Assembly (NCBI RefSeq): GCF_023195895.1
Contig: NZ_JALPRK010000006.1
Span: forward strand, 124,001 to 188,000
From: Paenibacillus mellifer
GTDB taxonomy: Bacteria > Bacillota > Bacilli > Paenibacillales > Paenibacillaceae
Direction: 5' to 3'
DNA: 64,000 nucleotides
The notes under the pieces were generated by a model. That model saw nothing but the letters and a program-made list of their open reading frames with translations. It did not search any database and was not told where the DNA came from. Position numbers and translations under genes: made by a program. Below are positions 40,935 through 49,238 of the stretch, piece by piece (the stretch's first letter is position 1; every line of letters begins with the position of its first letter).

Positions 40935-43259
40935 TTAGCTTAGCGCCGAAGGCTCCAGGCGCTGTGCTTGCACTTGGCTCTTGGCCGCGACCGTGTAGCT
41001 TTGGTCATAGATGCGAATGGCCGCCGGTGCATCCGACTCGTTCGTTACGATGATGCTGTCCGCGGTGGCGTTCACTTGCAGCAGGGAACCGCGGAACATC
41101 ACCTTGAACGAGAACGACGTCCAGTGGGACGGGATGAACGGACGCAACACCAGCTCGCCTTCACGGACGCGCAGGCCGCCGAAGCCTTGCACGATCGCCA
41201 TCCACGTGCCGGCCATACTGGTCGTATGGCAGCCGTCTTCCGTGTCGTTGTTGTAGTTGTCGAGGTCGAGGCGCGCGGTGCGCAGGTACATCTCGTACGC
41301 CTTCTCCTGATATCCAAGCTCGCAGGCGAGAATCGCGTGCACGCAAGGGGAGAGGGAGGACTCGTGAACGGTCATCGGCTCGTAGAAGTCGAAGTTGCGT
41401 TTCTTCGTGTCCAGGTCGTAACGGTCGCCGAGGAAGAATAAACCCTGCAGCACGTCAGCCTGCTTGATGAAGCACGAACGCAGGATTCGGTCCCAAGACC
41501 AGTTCTGGTTGATCGGCAGATGCTTCGGATCCAGATCCTTCACGGCGATCAGCTCTTTGTCGAGGAAGCCGTCCTGTTGCAGGAACACGCCGCGCTCTTC
41601 AGCGTAAGGGTAATACATATTGTCGATAATGTGCTGCCATTGCTTCGTTTCCGTCTCTTGAAGACCCAGCTTTTCGATCAGTGCCGTATAGTGTGCGGAA
41701 TCCTGTGCTTTGACCTCGCCCAGTGCTTCCAGCGCGTATTCCATCGTCCAGACCGCGATCCGGTTCGTGTACCAGTTGTTGTTGACGTTGTTCTCGTATT
41801 CGTTAGGTCCGGTGACGCCGAGCATGACGTATTTACCCTTCGCTTGCGAGAAGTTCACGCGTTGCTCCCAGAAGCGGGAGATTTCCACAAGCACCTCGAG
41901 GCCATATTCGCCCAGGTAAGCTTTATCGCCTGTATAATTAACGTAGTTAAAAATAGCGTAAGCGATCGCCCCGTTCCGATGGATCTCCTCGAACGTGATT
42001 TCCCACTCGTTGTGGCATTCCTCACCGTTCATCGTCACCATCGGATACAGCGCGCCCTTCGTGAAACCAAGCTTGCGAGCGTTCTCCTTGGCTTTCTCCA
42101 AGTGTTTATAGCGATAGATCAGCAAGTTGCGGGCGATGTCGGACTCCGCCGTGCTGAGGTAGAACGGCAGGCAATATGCTTCCGTATCCCAGTAAGTGCT
42201 GCCGCCGTATTTTTCCCCGGTGAAGCCTTTTGGTCCGATGTTCAGACGGTCGTCTTCGCCGCTGTAGGTTTGATTCAATTGGAAAATATTAAAGCGGATC
42301 GCCTGCTGCGCCGATACGTCGCCGTCGATGATGATATCGCTCATTTCCCATTTCTTCGCCCAGGCTTCGGCTTGCTCTCGTTTGAGCGTATCGAAACCGG
42401 CTTGCTTCGCGGAGTTCAGCGCTTCCGTTCCGGCTTTCACCAGATCGCCCAACCCGTGGTCGCGAGAGGTCACATTGGCTACGTATTTGAACAGCGTAAC
42501 CGTTTCGTTCGCAGATGCGTTAACCGCAACTTCGGCGGAAACGAATTTCTCTTGCTCGTGGAACGCGGGAGTCAGCTCCAGGCGTTTCCCGTCTTGCTCC
42601 ACATCAAACGCCATGATCGACGTGACGTGGAAGTCGAGTTTCTTCGTTTTTACGGTCAGATAGGAGAGGTCGGCACCGGCAGATTTCTCTACCTCCAGCC
42701 AGAATTTCTCCTCATAGTTGGAGTCCTTGTTCTTCACATCGCCGTCGAGATAAGGGGCAAAGCGCAGCTCCCCATTGAAGTTCAGCGGCGTCACGGCATA
42801 ACGGATCGCCCCGACTTCATGGCGTACGATGCTGACAAAACGTACGGCTTCCACCGACAGCTCTTTGCCGTCCATCATCACGGCAGTAAAACGGCGGGAG
42901 AGATATCCTTCCTTCATGTTCAGCTCACGGACGAAGTCCTTCACTTGGCATTCGGCCAAATCCAGCGCCACGCCGTCGACGAACACGCCAATGCCAATCC
43001 AGTTGGTGCTGTTCAGCACTTTGGCGAAGTATTCGGGATAGCCGTTTTTCCACCAGCCAACCCGCGTTTTGTCCGGATAATACACGCCGGCCATGTAGCT
43101 GCCTTGCAGGGAAGGACCGCTGTATTGCTCCTCAAAGTTTGCGCGCTGGCCCATAAATCCGTTGCCAATGCTGAAGATACTTTCAGATATTTCATGATTC
43201 GCCGGATCAAAGGATTCCTCCAGAATGGACCAAGGATCCACTTTTAAATACTGTTTCAC
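40935..43259 (-). CDS. malP: Maltose phosphorylase (GH65)
   Basis: A 774-residue cytoplasmic enzyme with the GH65 layout: N-terminal beta-domain (FSIGNGFMGQRANFEEQ), (alpha/alpha)6 catalytic domain and C-terminal beta-sheet. The general acid is Glu487 in GVTGPNEYENNVNNN, the same number as in the well-studied Lactobacillus enzyme. It converts maltose and phosphate to beta-glucose 1-phosphate and glucose. Trehalose or kojibiose phosphorylase are close relatives, but the neighbouring beta-phosphoglucomutase, LacI regulator and maltodextrin genes favour maltose. A terminator separates it from pgmB, so part of its expression may be attenuated. Confidence 0.88.
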   Translation of the reverse strand: MKQYLKVDPWSILEESFDPANHEISESIFSIGNGFMGQRANFEEQYSGPSLQGSYMAGVYYPDKTRVGWWKNGYPEYFAKVLNSTNWIGIGVFVDGVALDLAECQVKDFVRELNMKEGYLSRRFTAVMMDGKELSVEAVRFVSIVRHEVGAIRYAVTPLNFNGELRFAPYLDGDVKNKDSNYEEKFWLEVEKSAGADLSYLTVKTKKLDFHVTSIMAFDVEQDGKRLELTPAFHEQEKFVSAEVAVNASANETVTLFKYVANVTSRDHGLGDLVKAGTEALNSAKQAGFDTLKREQAEAWAKKWEMSDIIIDGDVSAQQAIRFNIFQLNQTYSGEDDRLNIGPKGFTGEKYGGSTYWDTEAYCLPFYLSTAESDIARNLLIYRYKHLEKAKENARKLGFTKGALYPMVTMNGEECHNEWEITFEEIHRNGAIAYAIFNYVNYTGDKAYLGEYGLEVLVEISRFWEQRVNFSQAKGKYVMLGVTGPNEYENNVNNNWYTNRIAVWTMEYALEALGEVKAQDSAHYTALIEKLGLQETETKQWQHIIDNMYYPYAEERGVFLQQDGFLDKELIAVKDLDPKHLPINQNWSWDRILRSCFIKQADVLQGLFFLGDRYDLDTKKRNFDFYEPMTVHESSLSPCVHAILACELGYQEKAYEMYLRTARLDLDNYNNDTEDGCHTTSMAGTWMAIVQGFGGLRVREGELVLRPFIPSHWTSFSFKVMFRGSLLQVNATADSIIVTNESDAPAAIRIYDQSYTVAAKSQVQAQRLEPSALS

Positions 43260-43300
43260 TCTAACCGCTCCTTTAGTCTTTTCTAATAGATTATTTATGC

Positions 43301-43341
43301 AAAAAAAGAACGAGAGCTATTCGCCGCAAGCGGCTCGCGTT
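43301..43341 (-). terminator. Terminator between pgmB and malP on the minus strand
   Basis: On the minus strand AACGCGAGC and GCTCTCGTT form arms with one mismatch, followed by C and seven T. It lies inside the pgmB-malP interval, so it may reduce malP expression or end the pgmB transcript. Confidence 0.65.
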
Positions 43342-43395
43342 TTCTTACGATTGGCGAGTCGCGTTGCCCGAGGCTGTTCTACAGGCCTCTTTTGC

Positions 43396-44055
43396 TTATT
43401 CGGCGGCCAGCTGCTGCAGCAGGGCGACCGAAACGTCGCCCAGCGAAGCGACCACTCGGTTAGCCTCGCCGAGCGTATCCGGCGAACCGATGCCGATACA
43501 GCGCATGCCAGCACGGCGGGCCGCTTCAATTCCGGCCTCCGCGTCTTCGAACACGACGCAAGCTTCCGAGGGAACCCCCAGTTCCGAAGCGCCGAGCAGG
43601 AACACTTCAGGATCGGGTTTGGCGCTGGACGTACGCGTACCATCGATGATCGCATCGAAGTACGGCGTCAGGCCGGTGTTCTGCAAAATGATTGGCGCGT
43701 TCTTACTGGCCGATCCCAGTGCGGTTTTCAGTCCGTTCTCACGGCACTGCTGCAGGAACTCGAGCGCCCCTGGCAAAATTTCCGACGCATCCATACGGGA
43801 GATGTACTCGACGTACCAGTTGTTTTTGCGTTCGGCCAGCTCCTGCTTCACGTTGTCTTCCAACTGAAGGCCGCCAACACTTAGCAAAATATCCAGCGAA
43901 GCCATGCGGCTTACGCCTTTGAGCTTCTCATTATCCTGTTCCGTAAATTCAAAACCCAGTTCCTCCGCTAGCCGCTTCCAGGCCAGATAATGGTACTTTG
44001 CGGTATCGACGAGCACGCCGTCGAGGTCAAACAAACAAGCTTGAATGGGATTCAT
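43396..44055 (-). CDS. pgmB: Beta-phosphoglucomutase (HAD superfamily)
   Basis: A 219-residue HAD phosphatase-fold enzyme with the DxDGV motif (Asp10, Asp12: CLFDLDGVLVDTAKYHYLAW) and the later VVFEDAEAGIEAA motif. The sequence ALGSASKNAPIILQNTGL matches beta-phosphoglucomutases rather than general phosphatases. It turns beta-glucose 1-phosphate from maltose phosphorylase into glucose 6-phosphate. AGGAGG lies before the ATG, and a LacI-type operator is 32 bp upstream of the start. Confidence 0.92.
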   Translation of the reverse strand: MNPIQACLFDLDGVLVDTAKYHYLAWKRLAEELGFEFTEQDNEKLKGVSRMASLDILLSVGGLQLEDNVKQELAERKNNWYVEYISRMDASEILPGALEFLQQCRENGLKTALGSASKNAPIILQNTGLTPYFDAIIDGTRTSSAKPDPEVFLLGASELGVPSEACVVFEDAEAGIEAARRAGMRCIGIGSPDTLGEANRVVASLGDVSVALLQQLAAE

Positions 44056-44086
44056 AACTAACCTCCTGTAAGGTCAATAATTAGCG

Positions 44087-44096
44087 CAAACGTTTG
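44087..44096 (-). promoter_or_regulatory. LacI-type operator upstream of pgmB
   Basis: GCGCAAACGTTTGAAC contains the palindrome CAAACGTTTG, with another half-site (CAAACGG) right beside it. It lies 32 bp before the pgmB start. Confidence 0.75.
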
Positions 44097-44116
44097 AACA
44101 AACGGTGAAAAATAAA

Positions 44117-44132
44117 GGAAGCCTCAGCTCCC
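44117..44132 (-). terminator. Weak terminator after the lacI-type gene
   Basis: On the minus strand GGGAGC-TGAG-GCTTCC is followed by TTTATTTTT. The stem is short with one G-T pair, so read-through into pgmB is likely. Confidence 0.5.
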
Positions 44133-44163
44133 GTTTATTTTCATCTACATGCCCATGCGTCCA

Positions 44164-45201
44164 TTACGATTTCTTAGGGACCGAATACATGGACGAATCG
44201 CGAACGATCAGGCGGTGCGGAATGATCTGCCTCTTCGGATACACCTTGTCGCCGCTGTTTTGAACCGATTGAATCAACACCTGGGAAGCCGTGTAACCCA
44301 AGTTGTAAATGCCGATATCCATGCTGCTGAGCGGCGGTGTTGAAAGCTCTGACAGCGGAATATTGTTGAAGCTGACCAGGCACAAATCTTCAGGCACTTT
44401 AAATTTCAGTTCATGCAAGCCGCGAAGTACGCCAAAGGCTACAACATCGTCAATCATGACAAGGGCCGTCGGACGGTCCGGAAGATTCATGAAGAACGAC
44501 ATGGCCCGATAGCCGCTGTCCTGTAAAAACTCACCTTCGACAATCCATTCGGGCCGGCACTCCAAGCCTGAATCTTTGAGCGCATCCTGATAGCCCTTCA
44601 ACCGGTCTTTGGAAACGACGAGCTCCGGCGGTCCGCTGACGAACCCGATTCGTTCATGTCCCAACGCGATCAAATGTTTCGTGGCGTCGTAGGACGCCTG
44701 GATATTATCATTATCCACCGTTAAAATATCAGGATATTCTTCGCTGCGTCCGATCAATACGAACGAGTGACCCCCTTCATGGAGAAAATCGATCACCGGA
44801 TCGTTCTGCCGTGAATACAGCAAAATGACCCCATCCACCCGGCGTCCGTTCAAAAGTCTGGAGACGCTTTCGAGTTCTTCCTTCTCATTCGCTCCAGAGC
44901 TGATGAGCACATCATATCCCAGACGGCTGGCCTGGGTTACGATACCGCGGATCAGTTCCATGAAGAAGAAGTTGGAGAACAATTCCTCTGCGGACTTTGG
45001 CAGCATGATGCAGATACTGTTTGTCGTTTTGGAGACCAAGCTCTTGGCCATAATGTTTGGATGGTAGCCAAGTTGATCCATAATGAGCTTCACCTTGCGC
45101 GAGGTTTCCGCGCTGATTCTAGGGTGATTGGACAGCACCCGGGACACGGTAGAGGGCGATACTCCGGCCTTTTTGGCAACATCTTTAATGGTGACAGCCA
45201 T
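44164..45201 (-). CDS. LacI-family transcriptional regulator, probable maltose/maltodextrin regulator
   Basis: A 345-residue protein with an N-terminal helix-turn-helix (TIKDVAKKAGVSPSTVSRVL) and hinge, then a periplasmic-binding-protein-like sugar domain. It is encoded between pgmB and the neopullulanase gene, and operator-like palindromes lie near every operon of the region. This arrangement matches MalR/MdxR-type control, where maltose or a dextrin releases repression. The effector is inference. Its own upstream region has half-matching sites at 45219 and 45365, suggesting autoregulation. Confidence 0.88.
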   Translation of the reverse strand: MAVTIKDVAKKAGVSPSTVSRVLSNHPRISAETSRKVKLIMDQLGYHPNIMAKSLVSKTTNSICIMLPKSAEELFSNFFFMELIRGIVTQASRLGYDVLISSGANEKEELESVSRLLNGRRVDGVILLYSRQNDPVIDFLHEGGHSFVLIGRSEEYPDILTVDNDNIQASYDATKHLIALGHERIGFVSGPPELVVSKDRLKGYQDALKDSGLECRPEWIVEGEFLQDSGYRAMSFFMNLPDRPTALVMIDDVVAFGVLRGLHELKFKVPEDLCLVSFNNIPLSELSTPPLSSMDIGIYNLGYTASQVLIQSVQNSGDKVYPKRQIIPHRLIVRDSSMYSVPKKS

Positions 45202-45218
45202 AAAAAACCTCCTCTGTG

Positions 45219-45377
45219 GAACCGTTTGCTTTACACTGTAATCTTAATCGAAAGAAAAAGGAAAGTAAATAGAGAATCTGGGGATAAGTCGCATATTACC
45301 GCCTTATATCCGGGGACATTCCCTCGAAAATAGACATCAAAGGGAATAAATAACTATACAGATTGCGCAAACGATTT
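45219..45377 (-). promoter_or_regulatory. Operator-like sites upstream of the lacI-type gene
   Basis: GGAACCGTTTGC (45219-45229 region, close to the start codon) and GCGCAAACGATTT (45365-45377) resemble the regulon palindrome TGCAAACGTTTGCA. They suggest that the regulator controls its own gene. Promoter boxes are not clear. Confidence 0.5.
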
Positions 45378-45384
45378 ACCAACA

Positions 45385-45432
45385 AAAATACAGGCGATCG
45401 GCCTTATCTCAGAGGAAATAGGCCGGTCGCCA
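45385..45432 (-). terminator. Terminator after the neopullulanase gene
   Basis: On the minus strand GGCGACCGGCC pairs with GGCCGATCGCC around an AT-rich inner part, followed by TGTATTTTTG. Confidence 0.8.
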
Positions 45433-45470
45433 TAAGGTGATTTTTTGAGTTCAGGTGAAAAAGGGTTCGC

Positions 45471-47213
45471 CTACGCCAGGGTCAGCACAGCATAACCATA
45501 AGCCGGAAGCTTAACAGCGAGCTTGCCATCGGAAGTCGAGTAGGTTTGGCTGCCGAAGGCATCGCGCCAAGACGAACCTGTCGCAGGAACCTCAATGGTC
45601 TGTCCGGCATCATAATTATTCAGCAGAACAAGCACTTTCTCTCCATTCAATACACGTTCGTAAGCCAGCTTCGAGCCTTCCTTCTCTGCGAGAAGGAATT
45701 TCAGGCTGCCGGTGCGAAGCGGAGCCAGCTCCTTGCGAACCGCGATAAGTTTCTGATAGAACGCGAACAAGTCGCGATCCTGACGTTTCGGATCCCATTC
45801 CATACACTTGCGGCAATCCGGATCCGCGCCGCCGTCCAGGCCCACTTCGTCCCCGTAGTAAATGCAAGGCGTTCCGCTGTATGTAAACTGGAACAGGGCC
45901 GCCAGCTTCATTTGGGCTTTGTTGTCCTTGCATAACGTCAGCAGACGAGGGGTGTCGTGGCTATCGAGCAGATTAAACGCCACTTCGCTTGCCTGCAGCG
46001 GATACCGGGACAACTGCTTGCCGATTGCATTTGCGAAGCCTTCGGCATCCAACGTACCGCGCACGACGAAATCAAGCACCGCTTCGGTGAACGGATAGTT
46101 CATTACGGCGTCGAATTGGTCGCCTTGCAGCCAGCCCGACGACTCATGCCAGATCTCCCCTAAGATGTAGGCCTCCGGGTTGGCGGCCTTCACTGTTTTG
46201 CGGAAATCACGCCAGAAGGCATGGTCCACTTCGTTGGCGACATCCAACCGCCAGCCATCGATCCCGATCTCCTTGATCCAAAATTCCGCGACTTTCAACA
46301 AGTATTCTTTGACTTCCGGATTCTCGGTGTTTAGCTTCGGCATCAGCGGTTCGAATGCAAACGTGTCGTAGGTTGGTACGCCATTCTTCACTTGCAGCGG
46401 ATATTCACGCACGTAGAACCAGTCTTTGTAGCGGGACTTTTCGCCTTTTTCCATGACGTCGACGAACGGAGCAAACGTCTTGCCCGAGTGGTTAAATACG
46501 GCGTCGAACAGCACCTTGATCCCACGCTCGTGGCAGGCTTGAACCAGCTTCTTGATCGTAGCGATATCGCCAAAATGAGGGTCGATCTTCATATAGTCGG
46601 CGGTATCGTATTTATGGTTGGTTGTGGCCTCGAACAACGGGGTGAAATAGATGCCCGTAATTCCAAGTTCACTTAGATGGTCGAGATGATCGATCACGCC
46701 TTGCAGATCCCCGCCGAAGAAGTTATCGCGTTCTGGCTTGCCACCCCAAGGCAATACCCCCTTCGGATCATTGTTTGGATCCCCATTAGCGAAGCGCTCC
46801 GGGAAGATTTGATAGAAGATGGCGTCCTTCACCCAAGCCGGTGGTGTAAACACGTCGATTGGATTGATGAACGGGAATTCGAACAGCCGTTCCGGACCGG
46901 CAGGGCGTTCCTTTGTAAATTCGCTTTCCGTCATCCAGATTTGCTTGTCGCCGGATTTCAGCAGAAAGCCGTATCTCGTCCGGCGCAGCGGCGGCTGATA
47001 CGAGCATTCCCAATAATCGAACATCTCATCGCTAATCATGAGGGTCATCGGAATCAACTCTTTGCTTTGATCCCACATGTATTTATCCCCAACAAAAGCG
47101 TAAACTTCGGTGAGATCGTTTTTCTTGGCCCGCAGGCGTAGATGGAGTGTCTTGTTGTCGTAAGCATAAGTCCAATTGAGTTTGGGACGGTGATACACCG
47201 CTTCGAGTAACAT
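45471..47213 (-). CDS. Cyclomaltodextrinase/neopullulanase-type alpha-glycosidase (GH13_20)
   Basis: A 580-residue cytoplasmic enzyme. An N-terminal CBM34-type domain (about residues 1-125) precedes the barrel. Visible landmarks are the FYQIFPERFANGD start of the barrel, the nucleophile Asp324 (GWRLDVANEVD), the acid/base Glu353 (ILGEIWHES) and LLDSHDTPRLL. The MPKLNTENPEV motif is characteristic of this subfamily. It would hydrolyse cyclodextrins, pullulan pieces or maltodextrins inside the cell. AGGAGGG precedes the ATG. It is divergent from the transporter operon and has its own promoter and a leader hairpin. Confidence 0.87.
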   Translation of the reverse strand: MLLEAVYHRPKLNWTYAYDNKTLHLRLRAKKNDLTEVYAFVGDKYMWDQSKELIPMTLMISDEMFDYWECSYQPPLRRTRYGFLLKSGDKQIWMTESEFTKERPAGPERLFEFPFINPIDVFTPPAWVKDAIFYQIFPERFANGDPNNDPKGVLPWGGKPERDNFFGGDLQGVIDHLDHLSELGITGIYFTPLFEATTNHKYDTADYMKIDPHFGDIATIKKLVQACHERGIKVLFDAVFNHSGKTFAPFVDVMEKGEKSRYKDWFYVREYPLQVKNGVPTYDTFAFEPLMPKLNTENPEVKEYLLKVAEFWIKEIGIDGWRLDVANEVDHAFWRDFRKTVKAANPEAYILGEIWHESSGWLQGDQFDAVMNYPFTEAVLDFVVRGTLDAEGFANAIGKQLSRYPLQASEVAFNLLDSHDTPRLLTLCKDNKAQMKLAALFQFTYSGTPCIYYGDEVGLDGGADPDCRKCMEWDPKRQDRDLFAFYQKLIAVRKELAPLRTGSLKFLLAEKEGSKLAYERVLNGEKVLVLLNNYDAGQTIEVPATGSSWRDAFGSQTYSTSDGKLAVKLPAYGYAVLTLA

Positions 47214-47289
47214 AGTAATTCCCTCCTAGAATCGTTAATGGATCGCTTCGTCCGCCAGATCCCGTACCGGGCCGGCTTGTTTCATAAGC

Positions 47290-47329
47290 AAAAAAAGCAC
47301 ATCCAAGCCGAGTAACGGGCCGAGGATGT
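47290..47329 (-). terminator. Terminator-like hairpin in the neopullulanase leader (possible attenuator)
   Basis: On the minus strand ACATCCTCGGC and GCTTGGATGT form a stem followed by GC and seven T. It lies between the predicted promoter (47400-47428) and the start codon at 47213, so it would stop transcripts early unless overcome. Confidence 0.65.
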
Positions 47330-47399
47330 ACCTTTCGATAACAGCGCCTTCGAATTATTGAACCAAGCGGCAAAGCTAGTATTGCTCTCATTGATCCGG

Positions 47400-47428
47400 A
47401 TTATAACACTGTTCAAACCATTGCACAA
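47400..47428 (-). promoter_or_regulatory. Promoter of the neopullulanase gene with operator-like spacer
   Basis: On the minus strand TTGTGC (47423-47428), 17 nt and TATAAT (47400-47405). The -35 and spacer hold TGCAATGGTTTGAA, matching 11 of 14 positions of the regulon palindrome. Confidence 0.65.
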
Positions 47429-47637
47429 GATAGAAGGGGAGCTGTAATTATTTCGAGCGAGAGCAAGCGCTATTCGGGACGAGAAGTACCGATTAGAGCT
47501 TGATACATAGAGAAAAAACGCACAAACATGCCACATCTGCTAACGTATGGCAAACTCGTGAATAAGTAAAATATGCGAATTACGGAGTAAATAAAAGAAA
47601 TGAAGAGATATGAAATGATTTACCCCTATTTAAGCTC

Positions 47638-47782
47638 TGTGCAAACGTTTTTACAAGTTCTGCGGCATGATGTATGATGTGTTACATGGATAAAGCGCTT
47701 TCGGGCGGGAAATACTAAACTATCGAGGCGAGAAAAGACAACTATCCAATAGTTTCAGGTATTTTCTGAAAACGTTTGCGCA
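47638..47782 (+). promoter_or_regulatory. malE promoter with two LacI-type operators and a cre-like site
   Basis: TTTACA (47650-47655), a 17-nt spacer and TATGAT (47673-47678) form the promoter. GTGCAAACGTTTT ends at the -35 box. TGGATAAAGCGCTTTCGG (47687-47704) is a good CcpA cre match just after the predicted start. A second operator GAAAACGTTTGCGCA is at 47768-47782. The layout suggests repression by the LacI protein plus carbon catabolite control. Together with the promoter at 47400 and hairpin at 47290 this accounts for the 605-bp divergent region. Confidence 0.75.
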
Positions 47783-47818
47783 AAAACGTCTATATCATAT
47801 TTAGGAGGGGTTATTGTA

Positions 47819-49141
47819 ATGAAGTTCAAAAAGGCATTGACCTTGGTAGCGGCGCTGTCCTTGGTTATTTCCATCACAGCTTGCGGATCAAGCAATAACG
47901 GCGGCAACAACGGAAGTGCGAACGCTCCGGCGAATCAAGCCGAAAACACTGGAAATACGGGAACCGGCAACAATGCTTCCGCAGACTCGATCGTTCCGGA
48001 AGATGGCGCGGAACTGGTCATTTGGGAAAGTAAAGAAGAGAAAGTATTTACAGACGAAATCGCCAAGCAATTTACTGAGAAATACGGCGTAAATGTAAAG
48101 ATCGAAGAAGTAGCTCCTACCGATCAAATCGGTAAATTGACGCAAGACGGACCATCCGGCCTCGCCGCCGACGTTCTGATCGTGCCTCACGATCACTTGG
48201 GTAATGCAGCAACCTCCGGTCTGATTTTGCCAAACGATGCGTTTGCAGAAGAAACAACGAAAAACAATACGGAAGCCTCCATTCAAGGTGCTACCTATGA
48301 CGGCTTGCTGTACGGTTACCCGAGAGCAGCGGAAACGATGGCTTTGTATTACAATAAATCGATCCTTCCAGAAGCACCTAAGGATTTCAAAGACGTTCTG
48401 GAATTTAGCAAAACGTTCACGGATAAATCCAAAAACAAATACGGGATTATGTGGGAAGTCGGCAACATGTACTTCAACTATCCGTTTATTGCCAGCAACG
48501 GCGGTTACCTGTTTGGCGACAACGGTACAAACCCGGACGACATCGGGTTGGCAAGTGAAGGTGCAATTGAAAGCTTGAAAGTGTTCCAAAGCTTGAAGGC
48601 AGCTCTTCCTATCAACAGCGGCGACATCAATCCGGACATCAAACGCAGCTTGTTTAACGAAGGCGACGTTGCAATGGACATCAACGGTCCTTGGGAGTTG
48701 GCAGGATACAAAGCGGCTCTCGGTGACAACTTGGGTCTGGCTCCGTATCCGACCATTAACGGTAAAACGGCGATCACGTTCTCTGGGATCAAAGTTTGGG
48801 TTGTTAACTCCTTTACGAAATATCCGAATGCAGCAAAATTGTTCGCAAACTTTGCTTCTTCGAAAGATGCTCAACTTCTATTGAACGAGAAAGTCGGCGC
48901 AGTTCCAACGAACCTTGAAGCGCTGGAAAGCGATCAAATCAAAAACGATCCTTACGTATCGGCTTTTGCTGAGCAAGCGAAAAACTCTCAGCCAATGCCT
49001 TCCATTCCGGAAATGTCTAACGTTTGGTCTCCTGTAAACGCAGCGTTCCCGGAAATCTGGAATAATAATGCGGATCCGAAACAAGCTATGGAAAGTGCAA
49101 TCAAGCAAATTAAAGATTTGAACAGCGGGGCAGCTGAGTAA
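47819..49141 (+). CDS. Maltodextrin ABC transporter substrate-binding lipoprotein
   Basis: A 440-residue family 1 binding protein with a signal peptide and lipobox (SITAC, Cys22), an Asn/Gly-rich linker and a MalE-like mature part (ELVIWESKEEKVFTDEIAKQ, GLLYGYPRAAETMALYYNK, MDINGPWELAGYKAALG). It would capture maltodextrins at the outer membrane surface and pass them to the permeases encoded next. AGGAGGG precedes the ATG. A stable hairpin follows the stop and probably protects its mRNA, giving more binding protein than permease. Confidence 0.9.
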   Translation: MKFKKALTLVAALSLVISITACGSSNNGGNNGSANAPANQAENTGNTGTGNNASADSIVPEDGAELVIWESKEEKVFTDEIAKQFTEKYGVNVKIEEVAPTDQIGKLTQDGPSGLAADVLIVPHDHLGNAATSGLILPNDAFAEETTKNNTEASIQGATYDGLLYGYPRAAETMALYYNKSILPEAPKDFKDVLEFSKTFTDKSKNKYGIMWEVGNMYFNYPFIASNGGYLFGDNGTNPDDIGLASEGAIESLKVFQSLKAALPINSGDINPDIKRSLFNEGDVAMDINGPWELAGYKAALGDNLGLAPYPTINGKTAITFSGIKVWVVNSFTKYPNAAKLFANFASSKDAQLLLNEKVGAVPTNLEALESDQIKNDPYVSAFAEQAKNSQPMPSIPEMSNVWSPVNAAFPEIWNNNADPKQAMESAIKQIKDLNSGAAE

Positions 49142-49178
49142 GTCAGAACTTACTTTCACCCAGTGAGGAAAGGTTGAG

Positions 49179-49199
49179 CCCGCCGCTTATAGCGGCGGG
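49179..49199 (+). promoter_or_regulatory. Intercistronic stem-loop between malE-like and malF-like genes
   Basis: CCCGCCGC-TTATA-GCGGCGGG is a perfect 8-bp GC stem without a following T-run, so it looks like an mRNA-stabilising or partial attenuation element. Confidence 0.75.
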
Positions 49200-49238
49200 T
49201 CATCCTTAATTTCCCAAGGGAGAGGAGAAGGAAGGGAA

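Noticed and set aside
41520-43247. 575-codon open frame opposite the maltose phosphorylase gene
   Set aside because: It is the complement of a well-supported GH65 gene, with no family motifs or ribosome site of its own.
47286-47340. T-box leader upstream of the neopullulanase gene
   Set aside because: The conserved TGGNACCGCG antiterminator motif is absent and the leader is too short.
47455-47475. Second cre-like site (GAGCAAGCGCTATTC)
   Set aside because: Match to the CcpA consensus is weak and it lies away from the promoter boxes.
47888-48874. 328-codon open frame opposite the binding-protein gene
   Set aside because: It is a shadow of a clear lipoprotein gene and shows no recognisable domain.
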